26,402 nucleotides of DNA from Deltaproteobacteria bacterium (GCA_003513855.1 DOTC01000004.1:377-26778); one strand, 5' to 3'; positions 15,561-24,026 are shown, counted from the stretch's first letter. The notes: a model not told the origin generated them from the letters alone. Numbers and translations: made by a program.

Positions 15561-16445
15561 ATGGAATATTTCCTTCAACAGGTGATCAACGGTCTGCAGA
15601 TCGGGTTCGTCTACGCCCTGATCGCCCTCGGCTACACCATGGTCTACGGGATCGTTCGGCTGATCAATTTCGCACACGGGGACGTCTTCATGATCGGCGC
15701 CTTCATCGGTCTCTACGCCGTCGAACGGTACCAGTGGCCGCTCACGGCGGTGTTCGTGTCCGCGGTCGTCGGGTGCACGATCCTCGCGGTTCTGATCGAA
15801 CAGTTGGCGTACCGTCCCCTGCGGCACGCCCCGAAGATCGCCTCGCTGATCACCGCAATCGGGGTCTCGCTGTTTCTCGAGTACTTCACAAGCCTTCGGC
15901 AGGTATTCGGCCCGAACTTCTACTCCTTTCCCCGCCCCTTCGCCGTGGTCAGCTGGAATTGGCACGGCATCCTGGTGACCAATATCCAGGCGGTCATTTT
16001 CTTCGTCACGGTCTTCTGCCTCCTCCTTCTCCAGTTCATCGTGTTCCGGACAAAGATGGGCAGGGCGATGAGGGCGGTATCGTTCGACTACGTCACCGCC
16101 GGGCTCATGGGGGTGAACGTAAACATGGTGATCTCCTTTACCTTCGGTCTCGGGGCGGCGCTGGCGGGCGTGGGTGGGGTGTTGTACGGCATTGCCTATC
16201 CCCAGGTGAACACGTTCATGGGATTCATGCCGGGACTCAAGGCGTTCACCGCGGCCGTTCTCGGCGGGATCGGCAACATTCCGGGTGCGGTGCTGGGGGC
16301 GCTCATCATGGGGCAGTCGGAAACGATGGTGTCGGCCTACGTATCCTCCGCGTACCGGGACGGGATCGCCTTCGTGATTCTCATCCTGGTGCTGCTGTGG
16401 AAGCCGACCGGAATCCTCGGGACCCCCCGGACCGAAAAGGTCTGA
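15561..16445 (+). CDS. livH: Branched-chain amino acid ABC transporter permease LivH
   Basis: A 294-residue inner-membrane permease with about eight hydrophobic helices. It starts MEYFLQQVINGLQIGFVYALIALGYTMVYGIVRLINFAHGDVFMIGAF, a close fit to the LivH opening. GLKAFTAAVLGGIGNIPGAVLGALIMG (about 229-256) is the cytoplasmic coupling region that contacts the ATPases. The ATG at 15561 is chosen on family pattern. The ribosome site is weak (GAGGCG, about 12 bases upstream) and the frame stays open to 15525. It pairs with LivM to form the channel for substrate delivered by LivK. Confidence 0.94.
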   Translation: MEYFLQQVINGLQIGFVYALIALGYTMVYGIVRLINFAHGDVFMIGAFIGLYAVERYQWPLTAVFVSAVVGCTILAVLIEQLAYRPLRHAPKIASLITAIGVSLFLEYFTSLRQVFGPNFYSFPRPFAVVSWNWHGILVTNIQAVIFFVTVFCLLLLQFIVFRTKMGRAMRAVSFDYVTAGLMGVNVNMVISFTFGLGAALAGVGGVLYGIAYPQVNTFMGFMPGLKAFTAAVLGGIGNIPGAVLGALIMGQSETMVSAYVSSAYRDGIAFVILILVLLWKPTGILGTPRTEKV

Positions 16446-16451
16446 AGCTTG

Positions 16452-17417
16452 GTGCGTCTTCTGCGGAACCTGATCAAGACCTTCGTCGCGTACGCGTTCC
16501 TGGCGGGGAGCATCTCTCTCCTGGCGGGAGGGGGGGTTGTGAACCCCTACTGGGTCCAGATCCTGGAACTGGCGTGCATCGTTGCGATTTCGGCCCAGGG
16601 TCTGAACATCATCTACGGCCATACCGGCCTGTTCTCGCTCGGTCACGCGGCGTTCTACGGGATCGGCGCCTACACGGCCGCCTATCTCATGAAGATGTAC
16701 GGGGGGCAGTCCCAGGCGGCATTCCTCGCCGCGCTGCTCGCGGGGGGGGGTGCCGCGGCCGCGGTCGCCTGCCTCATCGGATTGCCCACGCTCCGGCTTA
16801 CTTCGGACTACCTGGGCATTGCGACTCTCGGGTTCGGAATCATCATGAAGGTCGTCTTCGACAGCGCCGACCGGTTCCTCCCCGAGCTGGGGGGCGCCCG
16901 GGGAATGACAGGGATTGCGAAGATGACGACCGTTCCCTGGGTGGTCTTCTTCCTGCTCGCCTCCCTCCTCGTCGTACGGAACATGATCCACTCCAGCTAC
17001 GGGCGGGCGATCCTCTCGATCCGCGAGGACGAGATCGCTGCCGAGACGATGGGGATCGACACATTTCAATACAAAATGGTCGGATTCGTGACCGGATGCA
17101 CCTTTGCCGGGGTGGCGGGGGGCCTCTACGCGCACCTGTACGCCTTCCTCCACCCGAGCAATTTCGACTTTTTCAAGTCGATCGACATCCTGGTCATCGT
17201 CGTTCTCGGGGGCCTGGGGAACATGAGCGGGACGCTTGTCGCCTCGTTCGGGTGGATCTTCCTCCTGGAAGGGCTGCGGGTTGTTCTTCCTCCGGGGTAC
17301 GTGGAGCTTCGATGGGTGCTGATCCCCGTCCTGCTGATCGTCACCATGCTCCTGCGACCGCAGGGAATTTTCGGGACGCGGGAATTTCCGTTTCTGAGGG
17401 GAAAGGTATACCGATGA
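16452..17417 (+). CDS. livM: Branched-chain amino acid ABC transporter permease LivM
   Basis: A 321-residue inner-membrane permease. Hydrophobic helices alternate with the family blocks GLNIIYGHTGLFSLGHAAFYGIGAYTAA (53-80), RLTSDYLGIATLGFGIIMK (115-133) and the coupling region SIDILVIVVLGGLGNMSGTLVASFGW (about 238-263). The start is GTG 16452 or the adjacent TTG 16449, just after the livH stop (six- or three-base gap); neither has a clear ribosome site, so coupling to livH is likely. The stop overlaps the livG ATG. Confidence 0.93.
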   Translation: MRLLRNLIKTFVAYAFLAGSISLLAGGGVVNPYWVQILELACIVAISAQGLNIIYGHTGLFSLGHAAFYGIGAYTAAYLMKMYGGQSQAAFLAALLAGGGAAAAVACLIGLPTLRLTSDYLGIATLGFGIIMKVVFDSADRFLPELGGARGMTGIAKMTTVPWVVFFLLASLLVVRNMIHSSYGRAILSIREDEIAAETMGIDTFQYKMVGFVTGCTFAGVAGGLYAHLYAFLHPSNFDFFKSIDILVIVVLGGLGNMSGTLVASFGWIFLLEGLRVVLPPGYVELRWVLIPVLLIVTMLLRPQGIFGTREFPFLRGKVYR

Positions 17418-18184
17418 TGCTCGAGATCCGGGGGCTCACCAAGCATTTCGGCGGCATACGGGCGGTAGACGGCGTCGACCTCCATCTCGGGGAAGGGGAA
17501 CTCGTCGGCCTCATCGGGCCGAACGGATCGGGGAAGACCACGGTGTTCAACCTGGTGACCGGGATCTACCGGGCCGATGCCGGCTCCGTCACACTCAAGG
17601 GAGAAAACCTCGTGGGGCTCCCTCCGCACCGGATCAACCGGCTCGGGGTCGCAAGAACCTTTCAGAACATCCGGCTCTTCAGGAACCTGACCGTCATGGA
17701 CAACGTGCGGATCGCCCACCACTCCCACCTGGGGTACGGTCCCGTGGCCGCGCTGTGTCGGACCGGGCGATTTTACAACGGCGAGAAGGAACTAAATGGG
17801 ATCGTTGAGGTATTTTTATCTATCTTTTCGCTTCAAAACAGGAAAAATGATATAGCGGGAAGTCTTTCCTATGGGGACCAAAGGAAACTGGAGATCGCAA
17901 GGGCTCTCGCCTCGAAACCGGAGGTGCTCCTTCTCGATGAACCGGCGGCGGGGATGAACCCATACGAGGTGGGAAGGTTGATGGAGTTTATCCTCGCGAT
18001 CCGGGATCGGTTCCGGATCTCCATCCTGCTGATCGAGCACCAGATGAGACTGGTCATGGGAATCTGCGAGCGCCTGGCCGTGATGGATTTTGGTCAGGTG
18101 ATCGCGAGAGGACTCCCCTCGGAGATCCGGGAAAACCGGAAAGTGATCGAAGCATATCTCGGGGAGGACGTCGCGATCGAATGA
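17414..18184 (+). CDS. livG: Branched-chain amino acid ABC transporter ATP-binding protein LivG
   Basis: A 256-residue cytoplasmic ATPase. Walker A GPNGSGKTT (about 36-44), Q-loop VARTFQNIRLF, signature LSYGDQRKLEIARAL (about 152-166), Walker B VLLLDEPAAGMNP and switch histidine IEHQM are all intact. GDQR in the signature is typical of LivG, which has YGxQR rather than the usual SGGQ. The start overlaps the livM stop (ATGA); the second ATG at 17417 is equivalent. Oddity: the stretch 17793-17885, which encodes the helical subdomain just before the signature, is conspicuously AT-rich with codons such as TTA, CTA and ATA that are rare around it. Confidence 0.94.
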   Translation: MMLEIRGLTKHFGGIRAVDGVDLHLGEGELVGLIGPNGSGKTTVFNLVTGIYRADAGSVTLKGENLVGLPPHRINRLGVARTFQNIRLFRNLTVMDNVRIAHHSHLGYGPVAALCRTGRFYNGEKELNGIVEVFLSIFSLQNRKNDIAGSLSYGDQRKLEIARALASKPEVLLLDEPAAGMNPYEVGRLMEFILAIRDRFRISILLIEHQMRLVMGICERLAVMDFGQVIARGLPSEIRENRKVIEAYLGEDVAIE

Positions 18185-18214
18185 GAAGAGGCAAGGAGCA
18201 ATACAACGGATGCG

Positions 18215-18934
18215 ATGATGTTGCTATCTGTTGAACATATAAACGTATATTACGACAACATTCGGGCTTTGCACGACGTCTCCTTCACCGTGGGAAAAGG
18301 GGAGATCGTTTCGTTGATCGGAGCGAACGGGGCTGGGAAGAGCACCATTCTGAAAGCGGTGTCCGGGATCCTGAAGCCCCGGTCCGGAAGGATCCTCCTC
18401 GCGGGCAAGGACTTGGTCGGGGTCCCCCAGCACAGAATCGCCAGGATGGGCGTATCCCTCGTACCGGAAGGGCGGGGAATCTTCGCGAATATGACCGTTC
18501 GGGATAACCTGGAGATGGGCGCGTTCACCCGGAACGTCCGGGAGGAGATCGAGAAAAGTGTCGCGGAAGTGTTCGCCCTCTTCCCCCAGCTGAGGGAGAG
18601 GGCTTCCCAGTCGGCGGGTACTCTCTCGGGCGGGGAGCAACAGATGCTCGCCATCGGGCGGGCGATGGTCGCCAAGCCTTCCGTCGTCCTGCTGGACGAA
18701 CCCTCGATGGGGCTTTCCCCCCTTCTGGTCCGTGATCTCTTTTTCCTCATCCGGGAAATCCATCAGGCCGGAACGACGATCCTCCTCGTCGAGCAGAACG
18801 CGTTCATGGCGCTCTCCGTCTCCCACAGGGCATACGTTCTGGAAACGGGCGCCATTGTCCTGTCGGGAAATGCATCCGATCTTCGCTCGGACCCGAAGGT
18901 CAGAGCCGCCTACCTTGGGGATGTGACAGGATAG
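18215..18934 (+). CDS. livF: Branched-chain amino acid ABC transporter ATP-binding protein LivF
   Basis: A 239-residue ATPase, partner of LivG. Walker A GANGAGKST (38-46), VPEGRGIFANMTVRDNLEMGA (the LivF-specific Q-loop region), signature LSGGEQQMLAIGRAM, Walker B VVLLDEPSMGLSP and VEQN switch are present. Two ATGs lie together (18215, 18218); AAGGAG at 18193-18198 is 16 bases away, longer than usual. The first 20 codons are AT-rich compared with the rest. The 3' end overlaps the convergent cheR-like gene by 25 bases, leaving no room for a terminator after livF. Confidence 0.94.
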   Translation: MMLLSVEHINVYYDNIRALHDVSFTVGKGEIVSLIGANGAGKSTILKAVSGILKPRSGRILLAGKDLVGVPQHRIARMGVSLVPEGRGIFANMTVRDNLEMGAFTRNVREEIEKSVAEVFALFPQLRERASQSAGTLSGGEQQMLAIGRAMVAKPSVVLLDEPSMGLSPLLVRDLFFLIREIHQAGTTILLVEQNAFMALSVSHRAYVLETGAIVLSGNASDLRSDPKVRAAYLGDVTG

Positions 18935-19731
18935 GGGTGGTCCGAAGGGCCCTGCCGCAGGTAGATGGCGCCGGGGGGACCGGCGGGAGTGAACCAGACC
19001 GATGTTCGAGGGGGGAGTTTTTCCGTCCTTCCGAGCACCAGCGCACCCCCGGGGGGAAGGGCCGATGCGATCGATTCGGCGATCTCCATCCGGCGCCGGG
19101 GAGCGAAATAGGTGAATGCCGCATTGCGGCAGAGGATGATGTCGAACGCGCCGGGAGGAGGCTCGAACAGGAGATCGTGTCTTTGAAACGTCACGGAACG
19201 GAGGACGTCCTCCCGCAGCCGGTATCTTCCCCCTTCCCGCCGGAAATACTTTTCGACGACCGGCCCCGGAACCTCGCGGAGACTGCTCTCGGAGTAGAGC
19301 CCTGCCGCGGCGCGCGCCAGGCACGCCTCGTCGACGTCCGTTGCCAGGATGGAAAGAAGGGGTCGCGGACCCGGAAGTTCCTCCCACAGGATCCGGAGGG
19401 TGAACGCCTCCTCCCCCGAAGCGCACCCTGCGCTCCAGGCGCTCGCCGGACTCCCTTTCGCCGCAAGGGGAGTAAGGATATGGCGTGCAAGGGTATCGAA
19501 CACCTTGCGGTTGCGAAAGAACCGCGAAATCGTCACTGTCAGGAGAGGCCGCAGGGCCTCCCGCTCCCCGGGGGTTCTCCGGAGCAGGACCAGATAAGCC
19601 TGGAAATCGTGAACTCCCAGCGATGCCATTCTCTGCATGACCCGCCGGCGGATGTTCCGCCTCCGCAACGCGGTCGGGGAGAGTCCGAGAGAGGGGAGGG
19701 CTTCGGCGAGGAATCGTTCGAAATCCGTCAC
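18910..19731 (-). CDS. CheR-type protein-glutamate methyltransferase
   Basis: A 273-residue SAM-dependent methyltransferase of the CheR family, which methylates glutamates on chemoreceptors. The N-terminal helical domain (1-75) ends TVTISRFFRNRKVF, the standard T-x-FFR-type element. The SAM domain has SAGCASGEEAFTL (100-112), LATDVDEACLARAAAGLY (129-146) and CRNAAFTYF (201-209) where CheR has CRNVLIYF. No receptor, CheA, CheB or CheY is nearby, so it is an orphan; such CheRs often belong to alternative signalling systems. The start is GTG 19731 without a good ribosome site. It follows the 122-residue gene by 41 bases on the same strand, and its end overlaps livF by 25 bases. Confidence 0.85.
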   Translation of the reverse strand: MTDFERFLAEALPSLGLSPTALRRRNIRRRVMQRMASLGVHDFQAYLVLLRRTPGEREALRPLLTVTISRFFRNRKVFDTLARHILTPLAAKGSPASAWSAGCASGEEAFTLRILWEELPGPRPLLSILATDVDEACLARAAAGLYSESSLREVPGPVVEKYFRREGGRYRLREDVLRSVTFQRHDLLFEPPPGAFDIILCRNAAFTYFAPRRRMEIAESIASALPPGGALVLGRTEKLPPRTSVWFTPAGPPGAIYLRQGPSDHPYPVTSPR

Positions 19732-19772
19732 GGTTTACCCCGCTCGGAAATCCCCTGTTGGACAGGCTGCGC

Positions 19773-20141
19773 TCAAGAAGGGATCCCCTCCTCAAGGGCG
19801 GGGGCGCCCGACGGGGATCGGATCGATTTCCGGTGACGCCTGACCGGCATGGATGTCGACGATCTTGTGAACGATGCCCTACCGCGGGCGGGGGGAAGTT
19901 TCCGAAGGAACGTGAGCGTCCGTTCGGGCACGGAAGACGGGTCGATGGAGGTGAGAAATTCGGGCGGCTGGCGCTTTCGGAGGATGGACACGATTTGCTT
20001 CATTGCGGATGGAGGCAGATCCGTCACCTTGCCCTCGGAGGCTCGCTCCATGATGAGAGAGGCGAACCGCCCGACCTCCTCGAACGAGATCGGACGGTCC
20101 CCCGGGGCTTTCTTGGTGATGGGTCCTGCCCCTTGGCTCAT
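19773..20141 (-). CDS. Small protein of unknown function, coupled to the reductase-hydratase fusion
   Basis: A 122-residue protein I do not recognise. Residues 17-85 look structured, with alternating helix-like stretches (ISFEEVGRFASLIMERASEG, then AMKQIVSILRKRQPPEFLTSI and RTLTFLRKL). The last 35 residues are Arg/Ser-rich and probably disordered. There is no signal peptide or membrane segment. The start is well supported: AAGGAG lies six bases before the ATG, and that site is inside the last codons of the upstream fusion gene, whose stop lies one base before this ATG. It is probably translated together with that enzyme. No cysteine or obvious catalytic motif is present. Confidence 0.6.
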   Translation of the reverse strand: MSQGAGPITKKAPGDRPISFEEVGRFASLIMERASEGKVTDLPPSAMKQIVSILRKRQPPEFLTSIDPSSVPERTLTFLRKLPPARGRASFTRSSTSMPVRRHRKSIRSPSGAPALEEGIPS

Positions 20142-20142
20142 A

Positions 20143-22902
20143 TCACTCCTTCTCGGCAGAGATCAGTTCCAGGAACGACGACTGCAGCGGGTCCTTCCCG
20201 AGAAAGCGGCCTACCCACTCCTGCCCTGCGGGGGAAGCCGTGATCTCCCCGAACGCCCGGGCGTCATTTCCCAGGCCGGAGAGAAACCCGCTTTCGTAGC
20301 CGTATTTCATGGCGAGGAGAGCCCCCTTCGCGGCGGCTCCCCGTGCGGCGCGGAGATCTTTCGCCTCCTCCGGGCCGGGAACGGGGGCCGCAAGGATCTC
20401 CCGGACATCCCTGCGTTCCAGAAAACGGCGAAGGGCTTCCTTCTGCTCCGACGCAATGGCGTCCCAGTCCTTCCGGGGGAAGGGCCTGTCTCCCGAGAGG
20501 AACGCACGCGCCCGCGTTACGGCCGCGGACAGGGCGGTCGCGGACGGGAGGAACTCGTCGGCCAGTCCCCACGCAACCGCCGTGTCCCCGTCCACCGGCT
20601 CGCCGTTGGCGCTCATCTCCGCCGCCCGGGCGGGTCCTACCAGGCGAGGGAGGCGCTGCATCCCCCCGTATCCGGGGATGATGCCGAGCTTGACCTCGGG
20701 TTGGCCCAGGCTTGCGTTCTCCGTCACGATCCGGTAATGGGCGCTCATCGCCAACTCGTTGCCGCCACCCAGGGCAAACCCGTCGACGACGGCGATCACG
20801 GGAAGGGGCAGGGCCTCGAGTTCCGTGAAGACGGAGATGTTTTTCGACGCAAGGGCGCGGATCATTCCGGCATCTTTCCCGTGGAACTCCTTCACGTCTG
20901 CACCCGCAACGAAGGCCCTTCCTGCGCCGGTCAGCACCAGTGCCCGAACGGCTTTCCCCCCGATCGTCCCGAGGGAGCCGGCCTCCCGAACCACCGAGGA
21001 AAGCTGGGAAAGCAGTTCCTCGTTGAGCGCGTTCAGCGCCTCCGGACGGGTGAGAGTTACGATTGCCACCTCGCCAAGGAGTCTCACGTCGAGGAACCGG
21101 TTCTCCTTCGGTTCCGCGACCATGATCCTCTCGCCGAGGAACACATCCTCGTATTCCCGGATCGAACGCCCGGCCCGGTCCGCCTGGACAAGCGCGACGC
21201 CTTTCGGTTTCCCCATGGTCCCGTCCAGCATTTTCTGGTGGACCCCGGGAAGTCCGTCCAGGGTGGTGATCTCCAGGTCCTCCTGCTCCATGACGATCTT
21301 CCCCTCGGCAAGGAGCCGGATGACTTCCCCCGCCTGGTCCGAGCGGTACATGTGGGATCCGAAAATGGACATGTTCGTCTTCCCGCGCAACACGATGAAC
21401 CCGCAGGGCATCGCGTTTTTCTCGTCGTAGTCGCGCAGGACGAAGGTGCTGTATTGGAGGGTGCTCTGGTCCGGGCGCTCCACGATAAAATCGGGGCTCT
21501 GGCGGGGGCCGAAAATACCCCAGTACGCCTTGCCGAGGGCCTGGGCGCTTCGCATGAACCCCGTAGTGTATTCGGGGTCCGGCTTTCCGTCGGGCGTAAG
21601 CGGGTCGGGCATGTCCGGCAGGAAGCGGATTCCGTCCCGGTCGATCACGCGGGAAGGGGGGATGCCCATCCGCCGGAGCGAGGCGATCCCCTTTTTTTCG
21701 GCGGAGCGGGAGGCCACGAAGGCGAGTTCCGCTCCGCGGGCAAGCGCCGCCCGGGCGAAGCTTCGGGAGTAGGCGTCAGCCCCCCAGATCAGGCCCTTGC
21801 GGCCGGGAAGGAGGCCGATTTCCGCGAAGATCGCATCGGGCGTGCCCTTCCGGAAGAGAACCTGCTTCTGCCGCATCCAGACCCACCGAGCGTCGAATAC
21901 GTACCTCCCTCCGTCGTAGAAGAAGGTTTCCTTGTATTCCCCCTTGAGACCTTTCCCCGTGGCGCCGAAGAATGCAAGCGAGCCGTTTTGGGACAGTGCG
22001 GAGACGAGCAGGGGGAAGTTGAGGGCGCCGGTATGCTCGAAGATCCTGTCCACCGGGCGGCCGTCGTTGGCGGCATATACGGCCTGCCGGAACGGCTCCG
22101 TCCGCGCGAACCACTCCTCGTACAGGGTTCCCGGCGGGATGAAGCCGAAGACCTCCGGAGGGATGGCGCGCCGATCGATGAACGCATCCGCGATGCCGCG
22201 CTCACGGAGCGATCGCGCAAGGTCGGGATTGGACCCCATCAGGATCACCCGGGCACCGAGCCGCTTGGCGATCTGCGCCCCCGCGAAGCTCGTACCCTTT
22301 CCGCCTCCCAGGAGAAGGACGGAATTCCCGGGGGAGACACCGAGTCTCTCGACGATGGCACGGTAGGCCGTTCCGTAGGTGAGAAGCATCGCCGCAAGCC
22401 TCTCCGGAGCATGCCCCCGCAACGGGGGTGGGACAGGGATCGCCCGTTCCTCGTCCACGATCGCGAACTGGGCGTTGAACCCGTCATGGGTCTCGTATCC
22501 GCGGATGTTGTGACCGGTCCAGGAATCGAGGATAACCGCCTGCCCCTCCCTGACGCGCGATACCGCACCGCCTGTGTCGACCACGATCCCCAGGGCGTCG
22601 CTTCCCGGGATGTGAACGGTTGCGGAGTCCCCTCTCCCGAAAACCGGGACCGGGAGGCCCATCGATGCGAAGATGGTGTTGAAGTTCGGTCCCGTGGCAA
22701 GGATCGCCACGAGAACGCGTTTCGCGTCCCGTCCGCGCAGGCGGGGAACCTGTACCTGCTCCCGTCGGAGAGATTCGGAGGGCAACCCGTACCGGTCCCG
22801 GTGGATCGTAAGCGCTTGCATCATTTCGGGGAGGGGGGTGCCAAGGGTCGGCGGACAGGAAAGAGGCCATGATCTGGCACGATCGTTCGGTTTCCCGGAC
22901 AT
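20143..22902 (-). CDS. Fusion of MDR-family enoyl-CoA reductase, second Rossmann domain and enoyl-CoA hydratase
   Basis: A 919-residue cytoplasmic multidomain protein. Residues 45-190 are a GroES-like catalytic domain resembling crotonyl-CoA carboxylase/reductase ([22 protein letters not shown]). Residues 191-360 are a nucleotide domain ([27 protein letters not shown] with His290). Residues 366-575 repeat that fold ([65 protein letters not shown]). Residues 605-800 are an enoyl-CoA hydratase with oxyanion-hole [11 protein letters not shown] and both catalytic glutamates (Glu716 in GGGNELAMS, Glu736 in [12 protein letters not shown]). A FadB-like helical tail ends the protein. It probably hydrates or dehydrates and reduces short-chain acyl-CoA intermediates with NADPH; the substrate is unknown. 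The start at 22902 follows GAGGAGGA; the frame is open upstream to 23094. Confidence 0.88.
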   Translation of the reverse strand: MSGKPNDRARSWPLSCPPTLGTPLPEMMQALTIHRDRYGLPSESLRREQVQVPRLRGRDAKRVLVAILATGPNFNTIFASMGLPVPVFGRGDSATVHIPGSDALGIVVDTGGAVSRVREGQAVILDSWTGHNIRGYETHDGFNAQFAIVDEERAIPVPPPLRGHAPERLAAMLLTYGTAYRAIVERLGVSPGNSVLLLGGGKGTSFAGAQIAKRLGARVILMGSNPDLARSLRERGIADAFIDRRAIPPEVFGFIPPGTLYEEWFARTEPFRQAVYAANDGRPVDRIFEHTGALNFPLLVSALSQNGSLAFFGATGKGLKGEYKETFFYDGGRYVFDARWVWMRQKQVLFRKGTPDAIFAEIGLLPGRKGLIWGADAYSRSFARAALARGAELAFVASRSAEKKGIASLRRMGIPPSRVIDRDGIRFLPDMPDPLTPDGKPDPEYTTGFMRSAQALGKAYWGIFGPRQSPDFIVERPDQSTLQYSTFVLRDYDEKNAMPCGFIVLRGKTNMSIFGSHMYRSDQAGEVIRLLAEGKIVMEQEDLEITTLDGLPGVHQKMLDGTMGKPKGVALVQADRAGRSIREYEDVFLGERIMVAEPKENRFLDVRLLGEVAIVTLTRPEALNALNEELLSQLSSVVREAGSLGTIGGKAVRALVLTGAGRAFVAGADVKEFHGKDAGMIRALASKNISVFTELEALPLPVIAVVDGFALGGGNELAMSAHYRIVTENASLGQPEVKLGIIPGYGGMQRLPRLVGPARAAEMSANGEPVDGDTAVAWGLADEFLPSATALSAAVTRARAFLSGDRPFPRKDWDAIASEQKEALRRFLERRDVREILAAPVPGPEEAKDLRAARGAAAKGALLAMKYGYESGFLSGLGNDARAFGEITASPAGQEWVGRFLGKDPLQSSFLELISAEKE

Positions 22903-23378
22903 GAAATCCTCCTCAGCGTACACTTGGTCGTTGCGGTGTGTCGTCCCGGATGGCGTCTTTTTTTCGATTCCAAGAAATGGAGTCTGATTCAAAAATGTAG
23001 TATATTTCCGTGCATGCCCGGGAAGCCAGAGGAAAAACGCGGCTATCTCGAGAGGAGCGACCGGATGAGCGTGAAGGGCAAGCCGCCACATCAATTCGTG
23101 CTATTTTACGATGGTTGCCGTCGATCCGGATAGACGACCGACCATGGTGGCCCGGCGCGTTCTGGAGACGGATCAGGAACGGCGACGGAACGAGGAGGCC
23201 GCCCAGCGCGTTGAGTCCCGGAGAAGGCCCAGATAGGGCGCAACCAACGGCCTCCAAGGGTGCGCTTTTCCCTGTTGATCCCCGGGGGGATCGGGTATAA
23301 TGATATCCGGCTCCATGTACGGCGGCGGGGTAACGCGCGGACGAACATTCATGGCCCCAGGAGGGGAAGGGGGTTGCC
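22903..23378. other. 476-base region with no secure gene
   Basis: It lies between the divergent fusion gene and the 50-residue membrane gene. 22960-23010 is AT-rich and probably holds the promoter of the fusion gene, but no element pair is convincing. Two tiny plus-strand frames are seen: 23065-23133 (22 residues, GAGAGGAG upstream) and 23111-23236 (41 residues, Arg/Glu-rich, no ribosome site). They overlap in different frames and could be remnants of one gene broken by a frameshift. The 3' part holds the promoter-operator candidate at 23275-23301. Confidence 0.4.
23275..23301 (+). promoter_or_regulatory. Candidate promoter with embedded operator palindrome
   Basis: A perfect TATAAT (23296-23301) is preceded by TTGATC (23275-23280), a short 15-base spacing. 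The spacer is largely the inverted repeat GATCCCCGGGGGGATC (23277-23292; two 7-base arms around GG). A repressor or an MerR-type activator (which often uses over- or under-spaced promoters) could act here. It would drive the 50-residue gene at 23379. Confidence 0.45.
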
Positions 23379-23531
23379 ATGATGGATGTCCTGTTCTGGG
23401 CGTTCTTCGGCATCGGGTTCCTTGTCATGATGGCGATGATCGTGTCCGTTTTCCGGTCGATCTGGAACGGAAAGAAGGAAAGGGATCACTGGAAAGGAAT
23501 CAGTGATAAATCCTCGATCCTTCGCAGGTAG
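23379..23531 (+). CDS. 50-residue single-pass membrane protein, unknown function
   Basis: A short frame opening MMDVLFWAFFGIGFLVMMAM. Residues 4-25 form one hydrophobic membrane helix; the rest (about 26-50) is charged and basic (NGKKERDHWKG), probably cytoplasmic, giving an N-out or hairpin-less topology by the positive-inside rule. GGAGGGGAAGGGGG lies six bases before the first ATG, a strong ribosome site, and a TATAAT box lies about 78 bases upstream. A weak terminator candidate follows at 23644. I recognise no family. Small single-helix proteins of this form often modulate a membrane complex, but nothing identifies a partner. Confidence 0.6.
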   Translation: MMDVLFWAFFGIGFLVMMAMIVSVFRSIWNGKKERDHWKGISDKSSILRR

Positions 23532-23585
23532 GAGTGGAAAAGTTTTTCCCGTTCCGGCGACGGCAGGAAAATTACAACCTAAAAT

Positions 23586-23620
23586 GGGAACTTGGGAACC
23601 CTCAACAAGGAACAGGAAAC
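23586..23620 (+). repeat. Short direct repeats of GGAAC
   Basis: GGGAAC (23586), GGGAAC (23594), GGAAC (23609) and GGAAAC (23615) occur in 35 bases, in a gene-free stretch between the 50-residue gene and the 77-residue gene. They may be a protein-binding cluster or part of an ECF-type -35 element (which uses GGAAC), but no matching -10 is clear. Confidence 0.35.
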
Positions 23621-23643
23621 AGTACCAATTTGTTAAGTCCTCA

Positions 23644-23667
23644 AAACCACTACGGTTTCTTTTTTTT
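23644..23667 (+). terminator. Weak intrinsic terminator after the 50-residue gene
   Basis: AAACC and GGTTT form a short 5-base stem around ACTAC, followed by C and eight T. The stem is weak but the T tract is strong. It is 113 bases past the stop at 23531. Confidence 0.4.
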
Positions 23668-23704
23668 CGTTAAGGCTCGGTAATTGCATTTTTTCTGGGA
23701 GGAT

Positions 23705-23938
23705 ATGCGAGGCTACCCCGTATACAGGATGGACACCTCGACCGACACAATCCTTCGCGTCGGGACGATGCTCGAGTTCCGCAAAAGCAGAAGAAGCATG
23801 AACCGTATCGCCCTGGCGAAGCTCGCCCAGAAGCTTTTCGCGTCGGGGCCGGGCGACATCATCTATCTGGGGTCCGAATCCGCCCTCGAACGCGCCGAAG
23901 TATCGAGGAATCTGGGGGAGACCCTCACCGCAGGATAA
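23705..23938 (+). CDS. 77-residue conserved-looking protein of unknown function
   Basis: The frame encodes MRGYPVYRMDTSTDTILRVG and continues with a basic helix (residues about 25-45) and an acidic-to-neutral C-terminal part (SESALERAEVSRNLGETL). No signal peptide, membrane helix or cysteine. The codon use fits real coding sequence. The start is uncertain: GGGAGG is only two bases before the ATG at 23705, a TTG at 23684 extends the frame, and ATG 23729 is also possible. It lies 88 bases before the cold-shock gene and could share its transcript. I do not recognise the family. Confidence 0.55.
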   Translation: MRGYPVYRMDTSTDTILRVGTMLEFRKSRRSMNRIALAKLAQKLFASGPGDIIYLGSESALERAEVSRNLGETLTAG

Positions 23939-24026
23939 CTACCCTCCATCCTGATTCCGGCCGCATCGCAACAGGGGGCAAGCCGCCGCTCGATCGGCGA
24001 AAAAAGAGCAAAGGAGAGCGAAAGGG

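Noticed and set aside
14259..17153. A 964-residue minus-strand frame across livK, livH and livM
   Set aside because: Composition is charged and repetitive in the manner of an antisense frame, and the plus strand encodes well-defined transporter proteins.
19849..22872. A 1007-residue plus-strand frame opposite the fusion enzyme
   Set aside because: The minus strand has intact catalytic motifs throughout; the plus frame has none and is a GC-bias shadow.
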